Source: Methylotenera sp965234545 (lineage in GTDB: Bacteria; Pseudomonadota; Gammaproteobacteria; Burkholderiales; Methylophilaceae). From it: DNA of 64,000 nucleotides. Position numbers and translations under genes: made by a program. How positions within the stretch are numbered: the first letter of the stretch is position 1; every line of letters begins with the position of its first letter. Of the stretch, positions 17,657-26,243 are shown piece by piece. The notes below the pieces were generated by a model that saw nothing but the letters and a program-made list of their open reading frames with translations, made no database searches and had not been told where the DNA came from. The stretch is from positions 1,674,001-1,738,000 of the forward strand of contig OZ248348.1 in the NCBI GenBank assembly GCA_965234545.1, read 5' to 3'.

Positions 17657-17725
17657 AGTGAGCTTATAAAACTAGGTGCGAATTAAGGAAAGGTTGGCGT
17701 AAAAGCAATTTGAGCAGGCCGCCTA

Positions 17726-18439
17726 TTATAGCGCGCATGCGCTATTAATCGCCGTCAGCGCTGCCGCTAATACTTGAGGATAAGGGTCGCGGCCATTTAA
17801 ATCCAATATGCTTGCACCATTAAACTGCAGGGTAGGGATCACCCTGACCTTCTCACGCAACATCGCCAATTTGTGATCAGGCTTACGCGCATGAGCCGTT
17901 TCTGCATCGATATTAAGCCGAATCAAAAGCGTAGGTCTATGGCTTGCCATCCATGCATAAAGGCGTTTTTCTCGTTTTAACAATAAGCGAGCCAGTCTAG
18001 TTTGTGCATTCTTATCATTTAACCCAGTGCCATCAAAATAAAAGCCTGGCAACTCGGCTTGCGGGTAACGATCGGTGATGACCAACACCCCGCGGCGCGC
18101 GAGCCTGAGCATGCGGCGGAATTTATGCACGCGCCATAAGGAAAGTAAAAAGATAACGATCGCCGTTAAGGTGTCGGGGGCGCTGGCTTCTTTACTATGC
18201 GCACGCTCGGCTTTGCGTACTAAATAGCGTCCAAAAGCAGGCCCGACTAGCGGCAAACTGCGTATCCAATCGGCAATGTTGCCGGAGGACTGACCAAGGT
18301 AAACCCACTCTATTTCTCTCTTCTTGGCTAATTCGGCAATAAGATCATGGCTTAAGGTGGATTTGCCAGAGCCATCGCAACCCACTACGGCAATGACATT
18401 TTTAATAGGCTCATGGCAAGAAGATGGTTTTTTAAACAA
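17726..18439 (-). CDS. thymidylate-kinase-like P-loop protein, copy B
   Basis: A 237-residue paralogue of the neighbouring copy A: GCDGSGKST, TDRYPQAELPGFYFDGTG, LIRLNIDAETAHARKPDH, LQFNGASILDL. It starts at TTG (18439) because no in-frame ATG precedes the P-loop, and GGA lies about ten bases upstream. A and B are in tandem with a 69-base gap, so a local duplication is likely. The phosphate acceptor is not known. Confidence 0.73.
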   Translation of the reverse strand: MFKKPSSCHEPIKNVIAVVGCDGSGKSTLSHDLIAELAKKREIEWVYLGQSSGNIADWIRSLPLVGPAFGRYLVRKAERAHSKEASAPDTLTAIVIFLLSLWRVHKFRRMLRLARRGVLVITDRYPQAELPGFYFDGTGLNDKNAQTRLARLLLKREKRLYAWMASHRPTLLIRLNIDAETAHARKPDHKLAMLREKVRVIPTLQFNGASILDLNGRDPYPQVLAAALTAINSACAL

Positions 18440-18474
18440 AGTTTGGTTCCATTAAGTGTTAACTGCGCAATTCA

Positions 18475-19338
18475 TTAATAATCATATTTTTCAGTATATT
18501 CTTTTAAACGTAGTCTGATTTCTTCTGGCATGACAAAAGCATCTTTGTAGTAGTCTTGCGTCTTATTAAATTTCTTAGCAATTAACTCATCGTGCATACT
18601 TCCCATTAAGCCATTCAGGGTGCTCACAAATTTTGAAATGCTTTGATGGTATGCAGAAGGATAAAGCGTTTTAAAATTGTCATACATGGCGACTTGGCGA
18701 CTAATCACTTTACGCATATCGTGAAATTCATGGCTAGTAATTTTATCTTTAGCTAAATTTAATCGAATGAAATTAATTTCATTCTTAATATACTGCCGAA
18801 ACCCGTCCACTGTGGATGGCTGAAAGCTCTCTATTTCTTTAACCGCAATGGCGTAAAGCGGTTTGCTTAAGAACAAACGAACCAGCAATGCTGCTGGCCA
18901 AACACTGGAATGCGCTGCATTTTTTAAGACATCTTGCAGATGACCCATGACCGCCGTCATTAAATGAAATACGCGTGGATAGCGATGGCTTTTATCAAAC
19001 ATAATATGGGCAAACCGCAAATGTTTAATTTTAGCGCGCATGCAGTAGTACTCGTATTGATCCTGCTCGTTGAGTTCACCTTGCCGGTATATCTTATCTA
19101 CCATCTGCCTTAACGCTTGACGATTCGGGCCTTCTTGCCATAGTTGCTGACAAATCCGATAGCACTGGCTTAATTGCTCTTGCGTATAATCGAGATGAAT
19201 GGCATCGGGCAATGTGGCCTCAGGATAAAGTTCATCGTGCACCAACACAGCAGCAAACAATGTATCGCATTGCTCGGTAGAAAAAACTGTTGGGCAGTCT
19301 GATTTTTTGCGAACTTTATTACAACTATTAAACGTCAT
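18475..19338 (-). CDS. unknown helical protein with CHAD-like histidine pattern
   Basis: This encodes 287 residues that I do not recognise as a named family. It is mostly alpha-helical. Residues about 205-260 read HEFHDMRKVISRQVAMYDNF and, after a gap, LNGLMGSMHDELI, recalling the H..R...R and L..LG..HD repeats of CHAD polyphosphate-binding domains. No signal peptide or clear membrane span is present. AAGGAAG precedes the ATG. The gene runs with the two kinases, so a shared operon is likely. Confidence 0.55.
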   Translation of the reverse strand: MTFNSCNKVRKKSDCPTVFSTEQCDTLFAAVLVHDELYPEATLPDAIHLDYTQEQLSQCYRICQQLWQEGPNRQALRQMVDKIYRQGELNEQDQYEYYCMRAKIKHLRFAHIMFDKSHRYPRVFHLMTAVMGHLQDVLKNAAHSSVWPAALLVRLFLSKPLYAIAVKEIESFQPSTVDGFRQYIKNEINFIRLNLAKDKITSHEFHDMRKVISRQVAMYDNFKTLYPSAYHQSISKFVSTLNGLMGSMHDELIAKKFNKTQDYYKDAFVMPEEIRLRLKEYTEKYDY

Positions 19339-19825
19339 GGACTTCCTTAAATTTGATATTTTCAGCGCTCAAATAAATGTTATCAAAAATAAAAATATTT
19401 TTACCGATTGAAACAAAGGCCGCGGACTGATTCTCGCCGTTTAAACCAGACGTTTACCAGACTCGTTAAACACCGACATTGAAATTCTACTGGAGAAAGT
19501 CGATCAGCGTAACCGTGTCGATGGATCGCGCTTGTCATAGTAGTGACCCTATTTGGCATTCTTCCCGCCGGGCATTCTAATTAGCAGTTAACAAAGCCCA
19601 TTTAGGTTGCCTTTTGGCTCAATCGGGAGCCCCGCAAGGTAGCAGCGCTAATGGCGAATAGGTTATAATAATTTTAGCCGCATAGTGATTGTGGTTAACC
19701 TTATGCAGCAATGCATGCGCAAAAAATGAAGCAGACTTTCACTATGCTAATAGGCGGATGTCTATATTCAGGCCGCTCTTTGCAACTGCACTTAATCATG
19801 GGAGCCCTTACCGAGAAGGGTATTG
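19339..19825. other. 487-base leader region before the glycan genes
   Basis: No gene is supported here. It separates two divergent transcripts. It holds TTAGCAGTTAACAAAGCC (19581-19598) and GGTAGCAGCGCT (19638-19649), which loosely recall JUMPstart/ops elements of polysaccharide operons. It also has a small GGCTC/GAGCC stem at 19616-19631 and a TATAAT at 19664-19669. A CCCTT/AAGGG stem (19805-19820) could cover the ribosome-binding site of the next gene. Confidence 0.4.
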
Positions 19826-20788
19826 ATGAATAAAAACGCTAATAATTTAATAAGCATTACCATACCAACTTACAATCGAGCTCCGTTTCTTGATGCTTGC
19901 CTTGAATACCACATTCCCCTTGCCCGAAAGCATAATGTAAAAATTTTCATTTCCGACAATGCCTCTGACGATCATACCCAAGAAGTGGTTAAAAGAAGGT
20001 GCGCAGAATATGCACTTATTTCTTATACTAGAAATAAAAGTAATATTGGGCCTGATGCTAACTTTGAGCAAGCCCTCAAATTGGCCGATACAGAATACGT
20101 TTGGCTTCTTGGCGACACCTACAAATTGCCCGAAAAAGGATTGGATTATTTAGTCAATTTATTGACTTCGTGCCCAGTCGTTTACGATTTAATCGTTTTC
20201 AACTGGAAGAATCGAGTAAAAGATACAGCGAGTCAGGATTACACTAATCCAAACAAAATCCTATCTGATATCGGTTGGCATATGACTTGTATATCTGCAC
20301 TAGTATATAAAGTGGACAGGCTTCGTGCATGCAATTTCAAAGGGTATTTGGATACAAATTTTATACAAACTGGAATAATTTTTGATTACATAAGTTCGCA
20401 TGATCACCTGATTCGCTGGAATAGAGACATTTCGGTTGAGACCATTTTTATTGATGGTGTTAAAAAAAATACCTGGCCGGAATATAGGTTTGAGATTTGG
20501 TTTGAACGTTGGCCAAAATTTATTTTTTCATTGCCGCCAGTTTTTCTATTATCCAGTAAAATAAAAGCCATCAAAGACCATGGGCTTAAGTCTAAGGCTT
20601 TTTCGATAAAAAATTTATTGATGATGCGATTCAATAACTTACTCGATTTAAACGTCTACAAAAAATACCGTTACATCATGCCATTGACTATTTCCCATCC
20701 CAGATCTCTAATCTTTTTATGCATATCCATATTACCCATTTCTGTTATTAGTTTTTTTAAATGGGTTTTTAGAATAGATCGTTGGTAA
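19826..20788 (+). CDS. glycosyltransferase family 2 protein
   Basis: A GT-A glycosyltransferase of 320 residues. The opening ISITIPTYNRAPFLDACLE and ISDNASDDHT are family 2 hallmarks. At the place where the DXD motif should be, the sequence reads WLLGDTYK, so the second Asp is missing and metal binding may differ. A membrane-associated hydrophobic helix ends the protein. ATG 19826 has AAGGG five bases upstream and is preferred to the TTG at 19823. As the only glycosyltransferase near an rfbFGH operon it may transfer that CDP-sugar, as abequosyltransferases do. The region is AT-rich compared with the flanks. Confidence 0.8.
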   Translation: MNKNANNLISITIPTYNRAPFLDACLEYHIPLARKHNVKIFISDNASDDHTQEVVKRRCAEYALISYTRNKSNIGPDANFEQALKLADTEYVWLLGDTYKLPEKGLDYLVNLLTSCPVVYDLIVFNWKNRVKDTASQDYTNPNKILSDIGWHMTCISALVYKVDRLRACNFKGYLDTNFIQTGIIFDYISSHDHLIRWNRDISVETIFIDGVKKNTWPEYRFEIWFERWPKFIFSLPPVFLLSSKIKAIKDHGLKSKAFSIKNLLMMRFNNLLDLNVYKKYRYIMPLTISHPRSLIFLCISILPISVISFFKWVFRIDRW

Positions 20789-20790
20789 TT

Positions 20791-21186
20791 ATGAATACAC
20801 CACTACCTAGTAATAAAAAATTTGGCTTGTTATTCGCCGCTATTTTTTTAGCCTTGGCACTGTATGCCAATTCCAAAAACGAAGCCACTGCAATCATAGG
20901 CTTGCTTTTGCTTATAAGCGGCTTTTTCTTGATTAGCAGTTTTTTCTATCAAGCCCTATTAACTCCGTTAAATAAAGCATGGTTTATGTTGGGACTGGCC
21001 TTAGGGAAGGTTGTGAGCCCTCTAGTGCTGGGTATTATTTTCTTTGGCTTAATCACGCCGATTGCTTTAATAGCCAGGTTAATGGGCCGCGATGAATTAA
21101 AGCTAAAAAGACCGAAGAAAAGCAGCTATTGGTCTGAACCCATAGGCTCAAACTCCGATGCCGATTCATTTAAAAATCAATTTTAA
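20791..21186 (+). CDS. SxtJ family membrane protein
   Basis: A 131-residue protein with two or three membrane spans and the SxtJ signature LGLALGKVVSPLVLGIIFFGLITPIALIAR then GRDELKLKR and SYW. Genes of this type sit beside O-carbamoyltransferases in saxitoxin and many polysaccharide clusters. Their role is unknown, possibly holding the carbamoyltransferase at the membrane. The preferred ATG is three codons inside a frame that could start at TTG 20782, where it would overlap the glycosyltransferase. Confidence 0.78.
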   Translation: MNTPLPSNKKFGLLFAAIFLALALYANSKNEATAIIGLLLLISGFFLISSFFYQALLTPLNKAWFMLGLALGKVVSPLVLGIIFFGLITPIALIARLMGRDELKLKRPKKSSYWSEPIGSNSDADSFKNQF

Positions 21187-21195
21187 GGTGGTCAT

Positions 21196-21345
21196 ATGTC
21201 TTTTTTAAAAGAAATGTTTAATTTTTTACGTAAGCGTAAAAAGCTTTGGTTAGCGCCAATATTTATTGTGATTGTGCTGTTAGGTGGTTTATTAATTTTA
21301 GGCCAAGGTTCGGTGCTAGCCCCGTTTATCTACACCCTATTTTAA
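21196..21345 (+). CDS. DUF5989 (SxtK-like) small membrane protein
   Basis: A 49-residue protein: a basic amphipathic start (FLKEMFNFLRKRKKLW), one membrane helix, and an end reading APFIYTLF. This matches the tiny DUF5989 protein that accompanies SxtJ and carbamoyltransferase. AAGGTGG lies upstream of the ATG at 21196, and the stop is three bases before the carbamoyltransferase ATG. It is easily missed because of its length. Confidence 0.75.
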   Translation: MSFLKEMFNFLRKRKKLWLAPIFIVIVLLGGLLILGQGSVLAPFIYTLF

Positions 21346-21348
21346 GCC

Positions 21349-23184
21349 ATGAATATTTTAGGTATCTCAGCGTATTACCACGATTCTGCCGCTTGTTTAG
21401 TGGTAGATGGCAAAATCATTGCGGCTGCGCAAGAAGAGCGCTTTACCAGAAAAAAACACGATGAAAATTTTCCAGTTTATGCCATTAATTATTGCCTGAC
21501 TGAGGCTAGGTTAAGCGCACAGCAAATTGATTACGTGGTGTTTTATGACAAGCCTTTTTTAAAGTTTGAACGGCTTTTTGAAACCTATTTAGCTTTTGCC
21601 CCTAAGGGCTTTAAAAGCTTTGCCACGTCTTTGCCGGTTTGGGTTAAGGACAAACTGTTTCAAAAGTCAGTGATACTGGATGCCTTAAAAGACAACCTGG
21701 ATAAAAAAACCGACTGGTCAAATAAGCTACTCTTTTCCGAACACCATTTAAGCCATGCCGCCTCAGCCTTTTTCCCTTCGCCATTTGAAGAGGCGGCTGT
21801 TTTAACCATGGATGGTGTAGGAGAATGGGCCACCACCTCCTTGGCCGTTGGCAAAGGCAATACGCTGAACGTGACAAATGAAATTCACTTCCCTCATTCT
21901 TTAGGTTTGTTGTATTCGGCCATGACTTACTACACCGGGTTTAAAGTCAATTCTGGTGAATACAAAGTGATGGGCTTGGCTCCCTATGGTGAGCCCAAAT
22001 ACGCCAATCTGATTAAAGACCATTTGATTGATATTAAAGAGGATGGCTCATTTCATTTAGACATGAGCTACTTTAACTATTGCACTGGCCTGACCATGAC
22101 CAGCGATCGATTTAATGACTTATTTGGCGCCCCTCCTAGAAAATCCGAATCGATTTTAGGTCAACGTGAAATGGATCTGGCCGCGTCCATTCAAGCCGTG
22201 ACTGAAGAAGTTGTGATCAAACTGGCTAAAGGCATCAAAAAATCCACCGGCTTAAACAATCTTTGTCTGGCCGGTGGGGTGGCATTAAATTGCGTGGCCA
22301 ATGGCAAACTGCTACGCGAAAATGTGTTTGATAAAATTTGGATACAGCCAGCTTCAGGTGATGCCGGCGGTGCGTTAGGCGCGGCATTGGCCGCCTATTA
22401 TTTAATGCTGGCTCAACCAAGAAAAGTAGATAAACAAGACAGCATGCAAGGCTCTTACCTTGGGCCTGAATTTGGCCAAGCCGAAATAGAACAACGATTA
22501 AGCCAAGCCGGCGCAACGTTTGATGTGGTAAGCGATACGCAATTAATTGACCAAACCGCTCAAGCATTAGCTGATGGCTTAGCAGTAGGTTGGCACCAAG
22601 GACGCATGGAGTTTGGGCCTAGGTCTCTTGGCGCACGCTCAATTATTGCAGACGCGCGTTCACCCACGGTGCAAAAACAATTGAATTTAAAAGTGAAATA
22701 CCGTGAATCATTCCGGCCTTTCGCTCCTAGCGTATTAAGAGAAGACGTAGCCGATTGGTTTGAAATCAACACCGATAGCCCCTATATGTTGCTGGTGGCC
22801 GATGTGAAAAAAGAAAAGCAATTGGCCATGACGGAAGCACAAAAGCAATTATTTGGCATAGAAAAGCTTAATGTGCCACGCTCTGAAATTCCGGCAGTGA
22901 CCCACGTCGATTACTCGGCAAGGATACAAACCGTCAGTAAAGAAACCAACCCTAAGTACCATGCGTTAATTTCAAAATTTAAAGAAATAACCGGCTGCCC
23001 AGTGTTGGTCAACACCTCATTTAACGTCAGAGGCGAACCCATTGTTTGCTCTCCCGAAGATGCCTTCAACTGCTTGATGGGCACCGACATTGATTTCTTA
23101 GTGGTGGGCAATTGCATACTAAGAAAAGAACAGCAAAACCAAGCATTGCTTAAGGATTATAAAAATGCCTATGAATTGGATTAA
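21349..23184 (+). CDS. O-carbamoyltransferase (NodU/SxtI family)
   Basis: A 611-residue enzyme that transfers a carbamoyl group from carbamoyl phosphate, through a carbamoyl-adenylate, to a hydroxyl group. The N-terminal Kae1-like domain shows ISAYYHDSAACLV, EHHLSHAASAFFPSPFEEA and LTMDGVGEW. The middle has LCLAGGVALNCVANGKL and SGDAGGALGAAL, then EFGPRSLGARSI, and the C-terminal domain VNTSFNVRGEPIV. Here the acceptor is probably a sugar of the glycan made by the downstream genes. Confidence 0.92.
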   Translation: MNILGISAYYHDSAACLVVDGKIIAAAQEERFTRKKHDENFPVYAINYCLTEARLSAQQIDYVVFYDKPFLKFERLFETYLAFAPKGFKSFATSLPVWVKDKLFQKSVILDALKDNLDKKTDWSNKLLFSEHHLSHAASAFFPSPFEEAAVLTMDGVGEWATTSLAVGKGNTLNVTNEIHFPHSLGLLYSAMTYYTGFKVNSGEYKVMGLAPYGEPKYANLIKDHLIDIKEDGSFHLDMSYFNYCTGLTMTSDRFNDLFGAPPRKSESILGQREMDLAASIQAVTEEVVIKLAKGIKKSTGLNNLCLAGGVALNCVANGKLLRENVFDKIWIQPASGDAGGALGAALAAYYLMLAQPRKVDKQDSMQGSYLGPEFGQAEIEQRLSQAGATFDVVSDTQLIDQTAQALADGLAVGWHQGRMEFGPRSLGARSIIADARSPTVQKQLNLKVKYRESFRPFAPSVLREDVADWFEINTDSPYMLLVADVKKEKQLAMTEAQKQLFGIEKLNVPRSEIPAVTHVDYSARIQTVSKETNPKYHALISKFKEITGCPVLVNTSFNVRGEPIVCSPEDAFNCLMGTDIDFLVVGNCILRKEQQNQALLKDYKNAYELD

Positions 23185-24274
23185 ATCGGAGCGACTAAAA
23201 GACGCGCTGATTGTTTTGTTCATGAGTCTGGCGTTACTCTTGTTAGTCGATTATTTTCTGGGCTACAAAATACTGCATAATGCACCGATAAGCACGCGTA
23301 ACAACGCCGAAAGAGGCTTAGGCATACGGCACCCTATTTACCACCATACCCTAGCAGCCAATTACAATGGCTTGACCAGTTTCGACCAGCAAACGGAATA
23401 CCGCTTTTGCACCAACGATGGCGGTTTTAAAAGCGATTGCAACAACATCGTTAATGGCAAAGATTTCGACATTGCTTTTTTAGGTGACAGCTTTACTGAA
23501 GGCATAGGTTTGCCTTATGAAAAAACCTTTGTTGGGCTCATCGCCGCTCAGTTCCCCGACAAGAAAATCGCTAATCTTGCGGTAGCCTCCTACGCACCAA
23601 GTATTTACTACACCAAACTCCTAACACTTATCAATGAAGGCTATCGCTTTAATGAGGTGGTGATTTACATTGATATTAGCGACATACAGGACGAATCAAA
23701 TTATGCCATCGTAGATGGAAAAGTGGTTGATACACTAAAAAACACCACTAAACTGCAACCCTTTCCACTGATTAACTTTGGCTTAAAAGGCCTTGAAAGT
23801 AGATTTCGATCTACCATTAACTCGGACATAAACTTAACGAAATCAAATCTTGATGAAACAGCTTATAGAAAAGAAAACAGAAGAAGTGCATGGACTATTG
23901 ATGACAGCGATGAGGGTTTTGGCAAGATTGGCTTGCAAGCCTCAATTGATAAATCAGTAGCATTGCTAGATAAAATTCACGCACTTTGCAAAGAAAATAA
24001 TATTAAATTATCGGTTGGAGTTTACCCTTGGCCAGGGCAGGTTCTTTTTGATCCTAAAGAATCCAGGCAAGTAAAAATATGGCAAAAATTTTGCACTGAT
24101 AAATGCACGCATTTTTATAATTCCTTTCCAACCCTTTCAAATCTCGCTGAAGTTTCAACAAAGCAAGATGTTATAAAAAAATATTATTTTATAGGCGATG
24201 TTCACTTCAACGAGGCAGGCAACAAACTAATCGCCATGGACTTCTTAAAAATTTACCAAGAAGGCTTTCATTAA
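23165..24274 (+). CDS. SGNH/GDSL hydrolase family protein, membrane-anchored
   Basis: A protein of 369 residues with one N-terminal membrane helix (about 12-32) and a periplasmic SGNH domain. The Ser is in IAFLGDSFTEGIGL, and the Asp-His pair is in GDVHFNEAGNKL near the C-terminus. SGNH proteins of this sort esterify or de-esterify cell-surface sugars. The start overlaps the carbamoyltransferase by 20 bases. In similar clusters these two are partners, so acyl or carbamoyl tailoring of the same glycan is likely. Confidence 0.8.
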   Translation: MPMNWIKSERLKDALIVLFMSLALLLLVDYFLGYKILHNAPISTRNNAERGLGIRHPIYHHTLAANYNGLTSFDQQTEYRFCTNDGGFKSDCNNIVNGKDFDIAFLGDSFTEGIGLPYEKTFVGLIAAQFPDKKIANLAVASYAPSIYYTKLLTLINEGYRFNEVVIYIDISDIQDESNYAIVDGKVVDTLKNTTKLQPFPLINFGLKGLESRFRSTINSDINLTKSNLDETAYRKENRRSAWTIDDSDEGFGKIGLQASIDKSVALLDKIHALCKENNIKLSVGVYPWPGQVLFDPKESRQVKIWQKFCTDKCTHFYNSFPTLSNLAEVSTKQDVIKKYYFIGDVHFNEAGNKLIAMDFLKIYQEGFH

Positions 24275-24342
24275 GTATGTGAAACAAAGCGTTGTTCAAA
24301 GAAAACGCGGCGATTCAATTAATTTTAGGATAGGATACACGT

Positions 24343-25116
24343 ATGAAAGCAGTGATTCTTGCCGGAGGTTTAGGTACCCGCATTAGTGAAGAAACCTCAA
24401 CGCGACCTAAGCCTATGGTTGAAATTGGTGGCAAGCCCATTTTATGGCACATCATGAAAACCTATTCCGCACATGGCATCAATGACTTTGTCGTTTGCTG
24501 CGGGTACAAGGGCTATGTCATCAAAGAGTATTTTGCGAACTATTTTCTGCACATGTCCGATGTGACGTTTGATATTGCGAATAATAAGATGGAAGTGCAT
24601 CAGCATAATGCTGAGCCTTGGAAGGTGACCTTGGTTGATACCGGTGAAAACACCATGACAGGAGGACGCCTTAAGCGCGTCGCTAATTACGTAAAAGACG
24701 AACAAGCATTTTGTTTAACTTACGGTGACGGTGTCAGTGATGTCAATATTACTGAATTGATCGCATTTCATAAGTCACAAAAAGTGAAAGCAACGTTGAC
24801 GGCAACCATACCGCCAGGACGTTTTGGTGCTTTGGATATGTCCGGCAACAAGGTGAATAGCTTTAGAGAAAAGCCACAGGGTGACGGCGGCATGATTAAC
24901 GGGGGGTTCTTTGTATTGTCCCCACAGGTGCTCGATTATATTACTGGCGACAAAACACTCTGGGAGAAAGAGCCATTGGAAACCTTGGCTGAAGAAGGCC
25001 AATTAGCGGCCTTTCAGCACCATGGTTTTTGGCAGCCGATGGATACACTGAGAGATATGACTCACCTGGAAGCGCTTTGGCAGTCTGGCCATGCCCCCTG
25101 GAAAGTCTGGAAATGA
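24343..25116 (+). CDS. rfbF: glucose-1-phosphate cytidylyltransferase
   Basis: The enzyme makes CDP-glucose from CTP and glucose 1-phosphate, the first step towards CDP-3,6-dideoxyhexoses. It has 257 residues with the nucleotidyltransferase signature LAGGLGTRISEETSTRPKPM, GGKPILWHIMK and TYGDGVSDVN. Its stop overlaps the rfbG start by three bases (ATGA). Size and motifs match RfbF/DdhA fully. Confidence 0.94.
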   Translation: MKAVILAGGLGTRISEETSTRPKPMVEIGGKPILWHIMKTYSAHGINDFVVCCGYKGYVIKEYFANYFLHMSDVTFDIANNKMEVHQHNAEPWKVTLVDTGENTMTGGRLKRVANYVKDEQAFCLTYGDGVSDVNITELIAFHKSQKVKATLTATIPPGRFGALDMSGNKVNSFREKPQGDGGMINGGFFVLSPQVLDYITGDKTLWEKEPLETLAEEGQLAAFQHHGFWQPMDTLRDMTHLEALWQSGHAPWKVWK

Positions 25117-26180
25117 ATTCGGGATTTTGGCATGGCAAGCGCGTACTGTTAACTGGCCATACAGGCTTTAAAGGCAGTTGGCTTTCACTTTGGTTACAAT
25201 CGATGGGGGCTAAAGTGGTTGGCTATGCGCTAACCCCACCGACGAATCCTAGTTTATTTGAAGTGGCTAAGGTCGCCCAAGGGATGACCAGCATTATTGG
25301 CGACATCCGTGACCTAGCTCATCTGCAAAAAGTATTTTCCGAACATCAACCCGAAATAGTAATCCACATGGCAGCGCAACCTTTGGTGCGCTACTCCTAT
25401 TTAGAGCCGGTTGAAACTTACTCAACCAATGTGATGGGAACCGTCAATCTGCTAGAAGCAGTACGTCACACAAAAAGCGTTAAAGCCGTGGTGAATGTGA
25501 CCACTGATAAATGTTATGAGAACCGTGAGTGGGCATGGGGTTATCGCGAGAACGAAGCAATGGGTGGTTTTGATCCCTACTCCAGCAGCAAGGGTTGCGC
25601 TGAACTGGTCACGGCGGCCTACCGCAATTCCTATTTCCATACAGATAAATACCAAACTCATGGTGTTGCGATTGCCACCGGTCGTGCCGGCAATGTAATT
25701 GGTGGCGGCGATTGGGCGGAAGATAGGCTTATTCCAGACACGATGCGCGCCATTGTCAGTGGTCGTCCAGTAAGCATTCGCAATCCACACAGTATACGCC
25801 CATGGCAGCATGTGCTAGAGCCTTTATCAGGCTACTTATTGCTGGCGCAAAGGCTTTATGAAGAAGGCCCCGCCTTTGCTGAAGCTTGGAACTTTGGGCC
25901 GAACGATGACGATGCAAAACCAGTGGATTGGATTTTAGACAAGCTGACCAAAACATGGGGCGAAGGGGCTGGCTGGCAGCCAGACAACGGCGACCATCCG
26001 CATGAAGCGCATTATCTGAAGCTGGATTGCTCTAAAGCGAAATCTCAGTTGAATTGGCAACCTAAATGGTCGCTGGCAACAGCCATAGAAGAAATTTGCG
26101 TTTGGCATAAAGCACACGCCGCAGGGGCAGACATGCAAGCCATGTGCTTGCATCAAATTAAGCAATACGAAATGGCTTAG
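25113..26180 (+). CDS. rfbG: CDP-glucose 4,6-dehydratase
   Basis: The enzyme converts CDP-glucose to CDP-4-keto-6-deoxyglucose with tightly bound NAD. It has 355 residues with NAD loop TGHTGFKGSWLSLWL, catalytic YSSSKG, and TTDKCYENREWAWGYREN, which is specific for the CDP-glucose dehydratases. A longer frame reaches back into rfbF. The overlapping ATG at 25113 gives the right start. Confidence 0.94.
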   Translation: MNSGFWHGKRVLLTGHTGFKGSWLSLWLQSMGAKVVGYALTPPTNPSLFEVAKVAQGMTSIIGDIRDLAHLQKVFSEHQPEIVIHMAAQPLVRYSYLEPVETYSTNVMGTVNLLEAVRHTKSVKAVVNVTTDKCYENREWAWGYRENEAMGGFDPYSSSKGCAELVTAAYRNSYFHTDKYQTHGVAIATGRAGNVIGGGDWAEDRLIPDTMRAIVSGRPVSIRNPHSIRPWQHVLEPLSGYLLLAQRLYEEGPAFAEAWNFGPNDDDAKPVDWILDKLTKTWGEGAGWQPDNGDHPHEAHYLKLDCSKAKSQLNWQPKWSLATAIEEICVWHKAHAAGADMQAMCLHQIKQYEMA

Positions 26181-26243
26181 CCATGCCGCTAAGCCTTACA
26201 AAAGATAACAATTAATACAATATGAAACTGAAGGAAAACTACT

